A stretch of DNA of 64,000 nucleotides from Roseiarcus sp963794155 (GTDB taxonomy: Bacteria > Pseudomonadota > Alphaproteobacteria > Rhizobiales > Beijerinckiaceae). Under the pieces are notes generated by a model, which ran no database searches, was not told the origin of the DNA, and worked only from the letters and a program-made list of their open reading frames with translations. Location: NCBI GenBank assembly GCA_963794155.1, contig CAWCCX010000022.1:56822-120821 (forward strand), written 5' to 3'. A program made the position numbers and the translations under genes. Positions 17,235 through 27,003 of this stretch are shown here, piece by piece (positions within the stretch are counted from its first letter, which is position 1; each line of letters starts with the position of its first letter).

Positions 17235-18752
17235 ATGACCTCCGATCGCGCCCATGGCCGGCCGACGATCGGCGTCTGGATTGCGGCCGCGCTTCTCGCG
17301 ATCGCGTCCGTTTCAAACGCCGGCGCTGCGGACTCTACGGATCCGATAAGATTGGGCAGCGTGTTCGACCCGGCGGCGAAGACCCTGCAATTGGGCGTCG
17401 GCAAGTCCGTGATCGTCGACCTGCCCGAGGAAGCTGGCGAGATCTATGTCGGCGACCCCAAGATCGCCAATGCGATCGTGCGCTCCGCGCGGAGAGTTTA
17501 TATTTCCGGCGTCGCCAACGGCCAGACCAGCATTTTCGCGCTCGCGAGAGACGGCCGGAAGATAGCGACCATTGAAGTCTCCGTGGGCCGTGACGTCGGC
17601 GAATTGTCCGCCCTGCTCAACGCCGCGATCCCGGGCAACGACGTCCACGTCCGCACCGTGGCGGACAAGATCATCCTCACCGGATCCGTCGCATCAGCCG
17701 AAGAAGCTCAGAAGGCGCTCGATATCGCTTCCGGCTTCGTCGACGATTCGCCGGGGCCATCGCCATCCACAGCCGGCGGCGTCTCGATCTCTGTCGGCGG
17801 GTCCACTGGTGGAAGCGGGTCGAACGGCTCACCCGGAAACGCCGCCAGCGGGTCGCGTGGAAAGGTGATCAATTCTCTCATCATCCGCGGGCTCGATCAG
17901 GTGAGCCTGCGGGTCACGGTGGCCGAGATTCGCCGCGAGATCGTCAAGCAGCTCGGCGTCAACTTGAGCGGGAGCGGGCCGAACGGAAGCTTCACGCTTG
18001 AGAATCCATTCGCGATCAACGGGACCATTGCGACCTCCGAGGGGATCCTGAACTGGGTCAAGGGCGGTCAGAGCTTCAGCGCGACCTTGCAGGCGTTCGA
18101 GCGACAGGGCGTCGCCCATACGCTCGCCGAGCCGACGGTGACGGCTGTGTCTGGCGAAAGCGCGAAATTCGTCGCCGGCGGTACGGTGCCGATCGTTTCG
18201 GGCCAATCCTGCTCAGGCGGGGCCTGCTCGCCGACTCTCGTGCAACAGCCCTATGGCGTGACCCTCAACTTCACGCCAGTTGTCCTTTCGCCAGGCCGGA
18301 TCCAGCTCAGGATCGCAACTGAGGTTACTGACATCGACTACTCGACCCAGATCTCTTACGCGGGCATCTCGGTTCCTGGTTTCCGCACTCGCAGCAACAC
18401 GACGACGGTGGAATTGCCCTCTGGCGGCTCCGTCGCCTCGGCGGGCCTCATCAGCACCCAGACAGAGCAAGCAATCAATGGCTTTCCGGCGCTGATGAAT
18501 CTTCCGGTGCTCGGCGCGCTCTTTCGCTCGCGAGACTATCAGCGCAATGAGACGGAGCTTTTGATCACCGTGACGCCCTACATCGTCCATCCGATCGATC
18601 CGAACCAAATCGTTCGGCCTGACCAGAACTATCAGGACGCCAGCGATCCGCAGTCCTGGTTCCTCGGCCGCGTCAACCGCATCTACTCCGCCTCGCAATC
18701 CCTTCAGCCAATGCCGGGCTACGCGGGCAAGATCGGATTCATCACTCAGTAG
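17235..18752 (+). CDS. cpaC: Tad pilus secretin CpaC (RcpA)
   Basis: CpaC forms the outer-membrane channel for the Flp pilus. From ATG 17235 the product is 505 residues with a signal peptide (IAAALLAIASVSNAGAAD). The N-terminal pilus-assembly/BON-like region (~30-175) is followed by a glycine/serine-rich linker, and the secretin domain starts near 210 (VINSLIIRGLDQVSLRVTVAEI) and ends with ELLITVTPYIVHP. An upstream in-frame start at 17160 overlaps cpaB and lacks a ribosome-binding site. Neighbours on both sides belong to the same machine. Confidence 0.95.
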   Translation: MTSDRAHGRPTIGVWIAAALLAIASVSNAGAADSTDPIRLGSVFDPAAKTLQLGVGKSVIVDLPEEAGEIYVGDPKIANAIVRSARRVYISGVANGQTSIFALARDGRKIATIEVSVGRDVGELSALLNAAIPGNDVHVRTVADKIILTGSVASAEEAQKALDIASGFVDDSPGPSPSTAGGVSISVGGSTGGSGSNGSPGNAASGSRGKVINSLIIRGLDQVSLRVTVAEIRREIVKQLGVNLSGSGPNGSFTLENPFAINGTIATSEGILNWVKGGQSFSATLQAFERQGVAHTLAEPTVTAVSGESAKFVAGGTVPIVSGQSCSGGACSPTLVQQPYGVTLNFTPVVLSPGRIQLRIATEVTDIDYSTQISYAGISVPGFRTRSNTTTVELPSGGSVASAGLISTQTEQAINGFPALMNLPVLGALFRSRDYQRNETELLITVTPYIVHPIDPNQIVRPDQNYQDASDPQSWFLGRVNRIYSASQSLQPMPGYAGKIGFITQ

Positions 18753-18804
18753 GTCTTGCCGGGCCCGGCCAGCATTTCGACAGAACTTGAGAAAGACAGC
18801 TCTC

Positions 18805-19633
18805 ATGGCCCCTCTTCGCAATGAACGACGAACTCGCAGTCTGCCGTCTCAGGATGAGGGTCGCGGTCTGATGCGCCGGAATCGACCGGCTTATAAGTCG
18901 CGTGCGCGACGCGCTTTCGCCGCTCGACTGTGGAGCTTGAGTGTCGTCGCCGCCGCCGCTTCCACGCTGTGCGGCTGCGGGACCAACTATGCGTCCTCGG
19001 ATCCTGCGTTCCCCGGCGACTTTGAGCAGCGTCATCCGATCGTGGTCGCTTCGGGTCCCACAAGCCTTGACGTCTTTGCGGTTGGCGGCGCGCTCGATGC
19101 GCGGTCGGTCGAGAACGTTCGCGCCTTCGCCCAGCGGTACCGCCACTATGGCTCAGGCGAGATCGCGATTCTCGGCGCCCGCCGGGACGGCGGCCAATTC
19201 GAGAGCCGTTCATGCGATCCGGGTGGCGCTCGCCAGCGCCGGCGTCAATGGCCGCCTCATGTTCGGAACCTATGCGCCTCCGGACGGGGACGCCGCGGCG
19301 CCGATTCGTCTCTCGTTCGTGGGCGTGAAAGCGATCGTGCCGACGGCGTGCGGCCAGTGGCCCGAGGACCTCGCTTCGGGATCATCGGTCGAAGGGTGGA
19401 AGAATGAGCCATATTCGAACTTCGGCTGCGCCAGCCAGTCGGTGATCGCCGCCCAGGTCGACGACCCACGCGATTTCGTCCAGCCGCGGGCCCTTGAGCC
19501 GTCGGACGTCGCCATGCGCACCAGAGCGATCGAGGCCGTCCGCGATGGCCACGATCCGCGCACGCAGTGGACGACAAGTCAAACAGACATGGACGTGAGC
19601 CCGATCGGGGCGCAAGTCGGCGCGGGACAATGA
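18805..19633 (+). pseudogene. cpaD: Pilus assembly lipoprotein CpaD, apparent +1 frameshift
   Basis: CpaD is the small lipoprotein (pilotin-like) of the Tad secretin. The first part gives a signal segment with a lipobox-like CGCGTNYASSD and the conserved FEQRHPIVVA and VENVRAFAQRYRHYGSGEIAIL. After about codon 126 the conserved continuation (APAGTAANSRAVHAIRVAL, then AGVNGRLMFGTYAPP and the rest) is in the next frame. Removing one G from CTCGGCGCC at 19181-19189 restores one frame. The span is 829 bp, one more than a multiple of three. The start is uncertain (ATG 18805 or 18871). It is either a real knockout of the pilotin or a one-base sequence error. Confidence 0.85.
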
Positions 19634-19637
19634 TGCG

Positions 19638-20912
19638 ATGAAGGCGCTCTACGCCGCCAGTGGAACCGACGTCGAGGCGCCAATGGATCGCCCTGTTGCG
19701 CAGATCGATCCGGTGCCGCGCGTATCGATCCAGGTGTTCTGCGAATCGCCCGACATCGCCGCTATCGTCAGCGCCGCGACGTCCGATCGCAGAATGGCCA
19801 AAGCGCATATCAAAATGAACACGGGCGGCGCGGCGGCTGCCGTTGAAGCCTACAAGAGCGCGCCGACGCCGAACGTGGTCGTCCTCCAGGCTCCTGGCGG
19901 CCGGGAGGCGCTGCTCGAGCAACTCGAAGAGCTCGCGCAATATTGCGACGCCGGGACCAAGGTGGTCGTCCTCGGCAAGCTCAACGACATCGTTCTCTAC
20001 CGGCAGCTCATGGCCCGCGGGGTCAGCGAATATCTGGTGGCCCCGTTTGGCGTCGTCGACTTCGTTCAGGCGATGTCGCAGCTGTTCAGCGTGCCGGGCG
20101 CCAAGCCGCTTGGGCGGGTGATCGCGGTCGTCGGGGCCAAGGGCGGGGTCGGAGCGTCGACCGTCGCTCACAATCTGGCGTGGAGTTTAGCGTCGGTTAC
20201 CGAGATGGCCACGATCGTCGCGGATCTGGATCTGGCGTTCGGAACCGCCGGGCTCGATTACAACCAGGATCCGCCCCAGGGCGTGGCTGAGGCGGTGTTC
20301 GCCCCGGAACGCGTTGACGCCGTGCTGGTCGACCGGCTGTTGTCCAAGTGCGGCGACAATCTCAGTCTGCTTGCCGCCCCGGCCGCTCTCGATCGCGTCC
20401 CCGACTTTGCCGAGGCCTCGTTCGACTCGCTCATCGACGCCATGCGGGCGTCGACGCCCTGGATCGTGCTCGATGTGCCCCATCTGTGGTCGAGCTGGGC
20501 CCGACGGATTCTGGTCTCGGCCGACGAGGTCATCGTCGTCGCGAACCCCGACTTGGCCAATCTTCGCAACGCGAAAAATCTGATCGACACCGTGAAAGGC
20601 GCCCGCCTGCACGATTCCGCGCCGCGGCTGGTCCTGAACGGCGTGGGCTTGCTCAAGCGGCCGGAAATCGGGGCCGCGGAATTCGCCAAGACGGTTGAGA
20701 CCAGTTCGTCCGCAGTCATTCCGCACGACGCGAAGCTGTTCGGCGCCGCGGCCAACAATGGGCAAATGATCGCCGAAATCGAACCGAACGGCAAAACCGC
20801 TCAGGTCTTCGCCGATCTCGCCTCGGCCCTTGCCGGCCGGACAGACGTAAGGAAGCCCAAGCGAGGCGTTCTCGAGCCGCTCATCGCCAGATTCGGGCGG
20901 AAAAGAAAATGA
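19638..20912 (+). CDS. cpaE: Tad pilus localisation ATPase CpaE (TadZ)
   Basis: CpaE/TadZ is a MinD/ParA-like protein that positions the Tad machine at the pole. An atypical receiver-like N-terminal domain (~30-145) is followed by a deviant Walker A in VVGAKGGVGASTVAHNLAW (~163-181) and a switch segment in DLDLAFGTAGL (~200). At 424 residues it is family-typical. It starts 5 bp after the cpaD stop, so it should be translated in the same transcript. It ends with a basic tail. Confidence 0.95.
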   Translation: MKALYAASGTDVEAPMDRPVAQIDPVPRVSIQVFCESPDIAAIVSAATSDRRMAKAHIKMNTGGAAAAVEAYKSAPTPNVVVLQAPGGREALLEQLEELAQYCDAGTKVVVLGKLNDIVLYRQLMARGVSEYLVAPFGVVDFVQAMSQLFSVPGAKPLGRVIAVVGAKGGVGASTVAHNLAWSLASVTEMATIVADLDLAFGTAGLDYNQDPPQGVAEAVFAPERVDAVLVDRLLSKCGDNLSLLAAPAALDRVPDFAEASFDSLIDAMRASTPWIVLDVPHLWSSWARRILVSADEVIVVANPDLANLRNAKNLIDTVKGARLHDSAPRLVLNGVGLLKRPEIGAAEFAKTVETSSSAVIPHDAKLFGAAANNGQMIAEIEPNGKTAQVFADLASALAGRTDVRKPKRGVLEPLIARFGRKRK

Positions 20913-20977
20913 CATGCCTTCGGGCGGCTCGGGTTGTCTTCGCCGAGCGATCGCAAAAGCGCAAAGGAATTTGAGCG

Positions 20978-22396
20978 ATGTTCGGCAAGCGCGCGAGTCC
21001 GGGCCTTGGCGGCCAGCTCGTCGGATCACGCGCCGCCGCGGCGACCACCATCGCCGAACCGCCCAAGGCTCAGCCGGCAGCGAGCCCGCCCGTTCAGACC
21101 GAACGACGCTCGGAGACCTATTTTCAAACCAAATCCCTGATCTTTGGCGCCCTGATCGAAGCGATCGACCTTGCAGCGCTGTCCAAGCTCGATCCCGAAA
21201 GCGCGCGGGAAGAGATTCGGGACATCGTCCACGAGATCGTAACAATCAAGAACCTGGTGCTGTCGATTGCCGAGCAGGAAGATCTGCTCGACGACATCTG
21301 CAACGACGTCCTGGGGTTTGGTCCGCTCGAGCCGCTGCTCGCGCGCGACGATATCGCCGACATCATGGTCAATGGACCGACGCGATGCTTCATCGAGGTC
21401 GGCGGCAAGATCCAACTCACCAACGTCCGTTTCCGCGACAACGCGCAACTGATGAACATCTGCCAGCGAATCGTCAGCCAGGTCGGACGTCGGGTCGACG
21501 AGGCCTCGCCGATTTGCGACGCCCGCCTGCTCGACGGCTCGCGCGTCAACGTCATCGCGCCGCCTTTGGCGATCGACGGCGCGGCGCTGACGATACGCAA
21601 GTTCAGGCGGGACAAGCTTACGCTCGATCAATTGGTTCGATTTGGCGCGATCTCGCCGGCTGGCGCCGAAATCCTGAAGATCATCGGCCGCGTCCGTTGC
21701 AACGTCATCATTTCCGGCGGCACGGGCTCCGGCAAGACGACTTTGCTGAACTGCCTGACCAACTACATCGACGTCGATGAGCGAGTCATCACCTGCGAGG
21801 ATGCTGCCGAGCTCCAGCTTCAGCAGCCCCATGTCGTCCGGCTAGAGACGCGACCGCCGAATCTCGAAGGCGTGGGACAGATCACGATGCGCGACCTGGT
21901 CAGGAACTGCCTGCGCATGCGGCCGGAACGCATCATTGTCGGCGAAGTTCGAGGACCGGAGGCTTTCGATCTCCTGCAGGCGATGAACACCGGCCATGAC
22001 GGGTCGATGGGCACTTTGCACGCGAACTCTCCGCGCGAAGCCCTGAGCCGCATCGAATCGATGATCACAATGGGAGGATACGCGCTGCCGATGAAGACGA
22101 TCCGCGAAATGGTCACGTCTTCCGTCGACGTGATCATTCAGGCCGCGCGTCTTCGCGACGGGTCGCGACGGATCACCCACGTGACCGAAGTCATCGGCAT
22201 GGAGGGCGACGTCGCGATCACCCAGGATCTGTTCGTGTTCGAGATTCTGGGTGAAGACGCACAAGGCAGACTGAACGGTCGGCATCGGTCGACCGGGATC
22301 GGACGCCCGCGATTCTGGGACCGCGCGCGCATGTACGGGGAAGAGGCCCGTCTTGCCGCAGCGCTGGATATCTCGGAAGTCGCTGACGCGCCTTAG
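20978..22396 (+). CDS. cpaF: Tad pilus secretion ATPase CpaF (TadA)
   Basis: CpaF is the hexameric ATPase that drives Flp pilus extension and, in this subfamily, retraction. It has a Walker A in ISGGTGSGKTTLLNCL (~250), an Asp box (ITCEDAAELQL), an atypical Walker B near RMRPERIIVGEVRGPEAFDLL (~310) and the His box around GHDGSMGTLHANSP (~335). The product is 472 residues with a ~70-residue low-complexity N-terminus. AAGGAATTTGAGCG precedes ATG 20978. It sits between cpaE and the inner-membrane platform genes tadB and tadC. Confidence 0.97.
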   Translation: MFGKRASPGLGGQLVGSRAAAATTIAEPPKAQPAASPPVQTERRSETYFQTKSLIFGALIEAIDLAALSKLDPESAREEIRDIVHEIVTIKNLVLSIAEQEDLLDDICNDVLGFGPLEPLLARDDIADIMVNGPTRCFIEVGGKIQLTNVRFRDNAQLMNICQRIVSQVGRRVDEASPICDARLLDGSRVNVIAPPLAIDGAALTIRKFRRDKLTLDQLVRFGAISPAGAEILKIIGRVRCNVIISGGTGSGKTTLLNCLTNYIDVDERVITCEDAAELQLQQPHVVRLETRPPNLEGVGQITMRDLVRNCLRMRPERIIVGEVRGPEAFDLLQAMNTGHDGSMGTLHANSPREALSRIESMITMGGYALPMKTIREMVTSSVDVIIQAARLRDGSRRITHVTEVIGMEGDVAITQDLFVFEILGEDAQGRLNGRHRSTGIGRPRFWDRARMYGEEARLAAALDISEVADAP

Positions 22397-22422
22397 CATT
22401 CGAGCAAGAAGAGGGAACTCGC

Positions 22423-23382
22423 ATGGTCAGTCCGATAGCGGTCGCGGGATGTCTGGCGATTGGATTTGGCGGTCTGGCGTTCGCCTTCGTCGGCGGAGAC
22501 TCACGCGCCGACAAGCGTCTCGCCGCCGTCGCAAGAAGTGACGCGAAGGCGCTGAGCGCGTCCGCGAACGTCGATAAGGCTGCGCGCAAGAAGCAGATCG
22601 CCGATGGTCTCCGCGACATCGAAAAGAAGGGAAAGCGACGGGTCAGCCTGGCGGCCCGAATCGATCAGGCCGGACTCTCGATCACGACCCGGCAATTCCT
22701 GATCGGAAGCCTTTTTTTTGGCTTGCTGGTCAGCGCCCTTGCTTACGTCGAATCGAAAAGCGCGTTGCTCACGCTTCTCGTCGGCCTGACGGGCGCCCTC
22801 GGGCTGCCGCAACTCACGCTCGCGCGTCTGCGCATTCGACGCATCAACAAGTTCATCGCCAACTTTCCGACCACGATCGACATCATTGTCCGCGGCATCA
22901 AGTCCGGCCTCCCGCTCGGCGATACATTCCGGATAGCCGCGTCTGAAAGCGCCGAGCCGGTGAAATCTGAGTTTCGCAGGGTCATTGAAGCGTTGTCGGT
23001 CGGAATGACCTTGCCCGAAGCTGTCGAGCGGATGGCGCAGCGGGTCCCGATCGCCGAAACGAATTTCTTTTCAATTGTGATCGCCATTCAAGGCAAGTCA
23101 GGCGGAAACCTCTCGGAGGCCATGGGCAATCTTTCCCGCGTGTTGCGCGAGCGCAAGAAGATGAAAGGAAAAATCAGCGCCATGTCGATGGAAGCGAAGG
23201 CTTCGGCGGCTATCATCGGCGCGGTGCCCTTCTTTGTCGTCGGGGCGCTATACGTTTCGTCACCGAATTACGTGTCATTGTTGTGGACGACAATTCATGG
23301 GCGAATGATTTCCGCGATCGCCATTTGTTGGATGGGAATAGGAGTGGCGATGATGAAAAAGATGATTGCCTTCGACTTTTAA
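22423..23382 (+). CDS. tadB: Tad pilus platform protein TadB
   Basis: TadB is one of two GspF-like inner-membrane platform proteins that CpaF works against. The 319-residue product has an N-terminal span, a pair of spans around 85-130, the T2SSF domain (FPTTIDIIVRGIKSGLPLGDTFRIAA, ~150-275; GKSGGNLSEAMGNLSRVLRERKKMKGK) and two C-terminal spans. It starts 26 bp after cpaF with a GAGGGAA-type site. TadC follows after 14 bp. Confidence 0.95.
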   Translation: MVSPIAVAGCLAIGFGGLAFAFVGGDSRADKRLAAVARSDAKALSASANVDKAARKKQIADGLRDIEKKGKRRVSLAARIDQAGLSITTRQFLIGSLFFGLLVSALAYVESKSALLTLLVGLTGALGLPQLTLARLRIRRINKFIANFPTTIDIIVRGIKSGLPLGDTFRIAASESAEPVKSEFRRVIEALSVGMTLPEAVERMAQRVPIAETNFFSIVIAIQGKSGGNLSEAMGNLSRVLRERKKMKGKISAMSMEAKASAAIIGAVPFFVVGALYVSSPNYVSLLWTTIHGRMISAIAICWMGIGVAMMKKMIAFDF

Positions 23383-23396
23383 TCGAGCCAGCGCCG

Positions 23397-24374
23397 ATGC
23401 TTGATGAAATTCTCGCCAAATTCTCGGACACGCATTTTCTCGCGATTCTGTTTGCGGCGATCGGCTCGGCCGCGACGGTCCTCACTGCCGCAATGCCTTG
23501 GCTTCAGCCCGACACATTGTCGCGCCGGATCAAGGCGGTGAGCTCTGAACGCGAACGCATCCGGGCGCGCGAGCGCGAGCGGCTTCAGGCGGCGCAGAGC
23601 AAAAGCTCGCTTCGGGTGAAGCCGAGCGGTCTTGTCAAACAATTGGTCGAAACTCTCAATCTCTCGAGCTGGCTCAGCACCGAAAAGGCCAAAATGCAGT
23701 TGGCGATGGCCGGCTTTCGGGGCGCGGGAGCGGAATACGCCTTCCTGGTGTTTCGTCTGGCGGCTCCGATCGCCTTTTTTCTGGTCGTCACCGTCTACGA
23801 ATTCGTGATCATCAAATGGCATCAGCCGCTTATGATCAAGATCGGGGTCGCGATCGCAGCCAGCTACCTCGGCATCAAGGCCCCGGAGCTCTTCTTGCGC
23901 AACAAGACCGTCAAGCGGAAGAAGGAGCTCGAGCGGGCGTTCCCCAACACCCTTGACCTGCTTCTGATCTGCGCCGAGTCCGGCATGTCGATTGAGCATG
24001 CGGTGCGGAAGGTCAGTCAGGAAATCGGGATTGAAAGCGTCTCGATGGCCGAGGAAATGGGGCTCCTGGCGGCCGAAATGTCCTATCTGGCCGAGCGGCG
24101 GATCGCCTTCAACAATCTGGGCGCGAGGACCGGACTCGAGTCCATCCGCTCGCTGACGACCGTCCTCTCGCAGTCGGAGCGCTATGGCACGCCGCTCGGC
24201 GCGGCGCTTCGGGTTCTCAGTCAGGAGAGCCGCGATCAACGCATGACCAGGGCGGAGAAAAAGGCTGCGGCGCTGCCCCCGACCCTCACGGTGCCGATGA
24301 TCCTGTTCTTCCTCCCCGGCCTCTTCGCCGCCATCCTGACCCCGGCCATGATCCAGATCAACGGGTGGAATTAG
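23397..24374 (+). CDS. tadC: Tad pilus platform protein TadC
   Basis: TadC is the second GspF-like platform protein. From ATG 23397 it has 325 residues: one N-terminal span, a basic loop (ERERIRARERERLQAAQ), spans near 115-165, the T2SSF domain (AFPNTLDLLLICAESGMSIEHAVRKV, ~185-300) and a C-terminal span (LTVPMILFFLPGLFAAILTPAMI). The upstream in-frame extension to 23283 overlaps tadB and is not used. It is the last recognisable Tad gene; no tadD or tadE/F/G pseudopilin genes follow here. Confidence 0.95.
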   Translation: MLDEILAKFSDTHFLAILFAAIGSAATVLTAAMPWLQPDTLSRRIKAVSSERERIRARERERLQAAQSKSSLRVKPSGLVKQLVETLNLSSWLSTEKAKMQLAMAGFRGAGAEYAFLVFRLAAPIAFFLVVTVYEFVIIKWHQPLMIKIGVAIAASYLGIKAPELFLRNKTVKRKKELERAFPNTLDLLLICAESGMSIEHAVRKVSQEIGIESVSMAEEMGLLAAEMSYLAERRIAFNNLGARTGLESIRSLTTVLSQSERYGTPLGAALRVLSQESRDQRMTRAEKKAAALPPTLTVPMILFFLPGLFAAILTPAMIQINGWN

Positions 24375-24554
24375 CGGCGTCTCCCGAAACAGCCGAAACC
24401 TCGCTCAACCCAGTTGGGTTTCGGATCCAATGCTTCGCATGAACGGACCTGGCCGGGTTCGCCAGCAAGGCCCCCACTCGACCGAAGCGGCGCCGGCCGA
24501 GGCGCCGTGGTTTCAGGTTGCGCCGCCTGGCTGGCCGGCGCATGATTCGAATTC

Positions 24555-26897
24555 GTGGCGCAACGTTCAGAAACATCCGCTCCGGCGATTGTCTCGCCGC
24601 CGCATGATGCTGCTCGCTCAGGCGCGGTCATGCATCGCCCGCAGGCGGCCTATTCGTCCTATCTCGACGGATTGAATGAAGAGCAGCAGCGCGCGGTCGA
24701 AGCGCTCGACGGGCCGGTCCTCATTCTCGCTGGCGCAGGCGTCGGCAAAACCCGCGTCCTCACCGCGCGAATTGCGCACCTTATCACCTCGGGCCGCGCT
24801 CGCGCCCATGAAATTTTGGCGGTGACGTTCACCAACAAGGCGGCGCGGGAGATGCGGGTGCGCGTCGCCGCGTTCACCGGATCCGAGCAGGCCATGCCGT
24901 GGCTTGGCACTTTCCACTCGGTCGGCGCCAAGATCTTGCGAATGCATGCCGAACTTGTGGGCTTGAGACCAAATTTCACCATCCTCGACTCCGATGACCA
25001 GCTCAGGCTGCTCAAGCAAGTCCTTGAGGCGGAAAATCTGGATGACAAACGCTGGCCGGCGCGAGCCCTGGCGAATCTCATCGATGGATGGAAGAATCGA
25101 GGCCTCGACCCCGAGCACGCGCCGGCGAGCGAGGCGGCTCTATTCGCTGGCGGCCGGGGCGCAGCCCTCTACGAGAGCTACCAGGCTCGCTTGAAAGCCC
25201 TCAATGCGGTCGATTTCGGCGATCTCTTGCTCGAGCCGCTGCGGCTCATGCGCGAACATGACGATATTCTCGCAACGTTCCGGCGGCGCTTCCGCTACAT
25301 CCTGGTTGACGAGTACCAGGACACCAACGTCGTTCAGTATCTTTGGCTCCGCCTCCTCGCCCAGACGAACGGCAATCTGTGCTGCGTGGGCGACGACGAT
25401 CAGTCGATCTACGCCTGGCGCGGCGCCGACGTCGAAAACATCCTGAGGTTCGAGCGGGACTTTCCCGGCGCAAGGGTGATCAGGCTCGAGCGAAACTATC
25501 GCTCCGGCGGCCACGTTCTCGCGGTCGCATCGGGACTGATCGCGCATAACCGCGGTCGTTTGGGAAAGACCCTTTTCACCGACAAACCGCCGGGTGAGCG
25601 GCCGACGGTGACCGAGGCCTCGGACGGCCAGGAAGAGGCGAGGCTGATCGGCGAAGAGATCGAGGCCCTCCAGCACAAGGGCGTTTCCCTCGACGAGATT
25701 GCGATCCTGGTGCGCGCCTCGTTCCAGATGCGCGAGTTCGAGGAGCGGTTCATCGCCCTGGGTCTGCCGTACAAAGTCATCGGCGGCCCGCGCTTCTACG
25801 AGCGGGCGGAAATTCGCGACGCGTTGGCCTATCTTCGTTGCGTCGCCCAACCCGACGACGATCTCGCGTTCGAGCGAATCTATAACCAGCCCAGGCGCGG
25901 CTTGGGGGAAGCGACCCTCGCGACCCTGCATCAATATGGCCGGCGAGCCGGACTTTCGCTGACCCGCGCCGCGCGCGCGCTCGTCGAAACGGAGGAATTG
26001 AAATCGCGTCCCCGACAAATCCTGCGACGCCTCCTCGACGACTTCGATCGCTGGAGGAAAGAAGCGGACCAGATCGCGCATGAGGAACTCGCGCAGCTTG
26101 TTCTCGAGGAGAGCGGCTATGTCGACATGTGGAAGGCGGAGCGCACGCCCGATGCGGCTGGTCGCCTCGACAATCTGAAAGAGCTCGTGCGATCGATGAG
26201 CGAATTCCCCAATCTCGCAGCGTTTCTCGAACACGTGTCGCTGGTCATGGACGTCGAGGGCGGCGAAGAGGGCGAGCGCGTCTCGATCATGACGCTTCAT
26301 GCGGCCAAAGGATTGGAGTTTGACGTTGTCTTTCTGCCCGGCTGGGAGGAGGGTCTCTTTCCTCATCAGCGGTCATTGGACGACAATGGCCTCGCCGGCC
26401 TCGAGGAGGAGCGCAGGCTTGCTTACGTCGGCCTGACCCGCGCCCGTCGGCAGGCGAGGGTTTCCTACGCCTTCAACCGGCGCGTGCGCGGGCTCTGGCA
26501 GACGTCCGCGCCGTCGCGGTTCATCCAGGAACTGCCGGCCGATCACGTCGAGTTCGAAGAATTCGCCGGGGCGGGGGCCGACCGCGCCTATGGCTGGCCA
26601 TCCGCCGGGCCGGAAGCCGGGTCTGCCTCTCGCTATGATACCCCCGGCTGGCGTCGCGCCGAGGCGCGGTCGCGCGAAGGGGGCGGAAGAACGATGAGAC
26701 CTCCGGGTTCGATTTTTGACGGATCGGTCCTTGGGACTGGTCCGTCCTCCTCGGTCTTTCACCCGGGGTCCCGGGTGCTTCACAGCAAATTCGGTCCTGG
26801 CGAGGTTGTCGCTGTCGACGGCCCCAAGTTGACCGTCGACTTCGACAAGGCGGGCCGAAAACTCGTGATGGACAGTTTTGTCGCCGCCGCGACATAG
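24555..26897 (+). CDS. UvrD/PcrA-type ATP-dependent DNA helicase
   Basis: This is a superfamily 1A helicase acting in repair and replication restart. Motifs in order: GLNEEQQRAVEALDGPVL, Walker A ILAGAGVGKTRVL (~60), TFTNKAAREMRVRV, VDEYQDTN (~253), DDDQSIYAWRGA, LERNYRS, MTLHAAKGLEFDVVFLPG (~582) and VGLTRARRQA. The C-terminus carries the PcrA-like tail with VLHSKFGPGEVVAVDG. GTG 24555 gives 780 residues; ATG 24630 is an alternative that begins nearer the conserved region. It stands alone between the Tad locus and ilvE. Whether to call it uvrD or pcrA is not resolved. Confidence 0.93.
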   Translation: MAQRSETSAPAIVSPPHDAARSGAVMHRPQAAYSSYLDGLNEEQQRAVEALDGPVLILAGAGVGKTRVLTARIAHLITSGRARAHEILAVTFTNKAAREMRVRVAAFTGSEQAMPWLGTFHSVGAKILRMHAELVGLRPNFTILDSDDQLRLLKQVLEAENLDDKRWPARALANLIDGWKNRGLDPEHAPASEAALFAGGRGAALYESYQARLKALNAVDFGDLLLEPLRLMREHDDILATFRRRFRYILVDEYQDTNVVQYLWLRLLAQTNGNLCCVGDDDQSIYAWRGADVENILRFERDFPGARVIRLERNYRSGGHVLAVASGLIAHNRGRLGKTLFTDKPPGERPTVTEASDGQEEARLIGEEIEALQHKGVSLDEIAILVRASFQMREFEERFIALGLPYKVIGGPRFYERAEIRDALAYLRCVAQPDDDLAFERIYNQPRRGLGEATLATLHQYGRRAGLSLTRAARALVETEELKSRPRQILRRLLDDFDRWRKEADQIAHEELAQLVLEESGYVDMWKAERTPDAAGRLDNLKELVRSMSEFPNLAAFLEHVSLVMDVEGGEEGERVSIMTLHAAKGLEFDVVFLPGWEEGLFPHQRSLDDNGLAGLEEERRLAYVGLTRARRQARVSYAFNRRVRGLWQTSAPSRFIQELPADHVEFEEFAGAGADRAYGWPSAGPEAGSASRYDTPGWRRAEARSREGGGRTMRPPGSIFDGSVLGTGPSSSVFHPGSRVLHSKFGPGEVVAVDGPKLTVDFDKAGRKLVMDSFVAAAT

Positions 26898-27003
26898 CCG
26901 AATCCGCTGGGCCGGCCGCGTGCAACTGAGGCTTCGGGTATAACCCTGCGATTGGGCGAGGGCGCCGGCTCAGTCGCGAACCTATGGCTCGCGCTTCCTC
27001 GGG

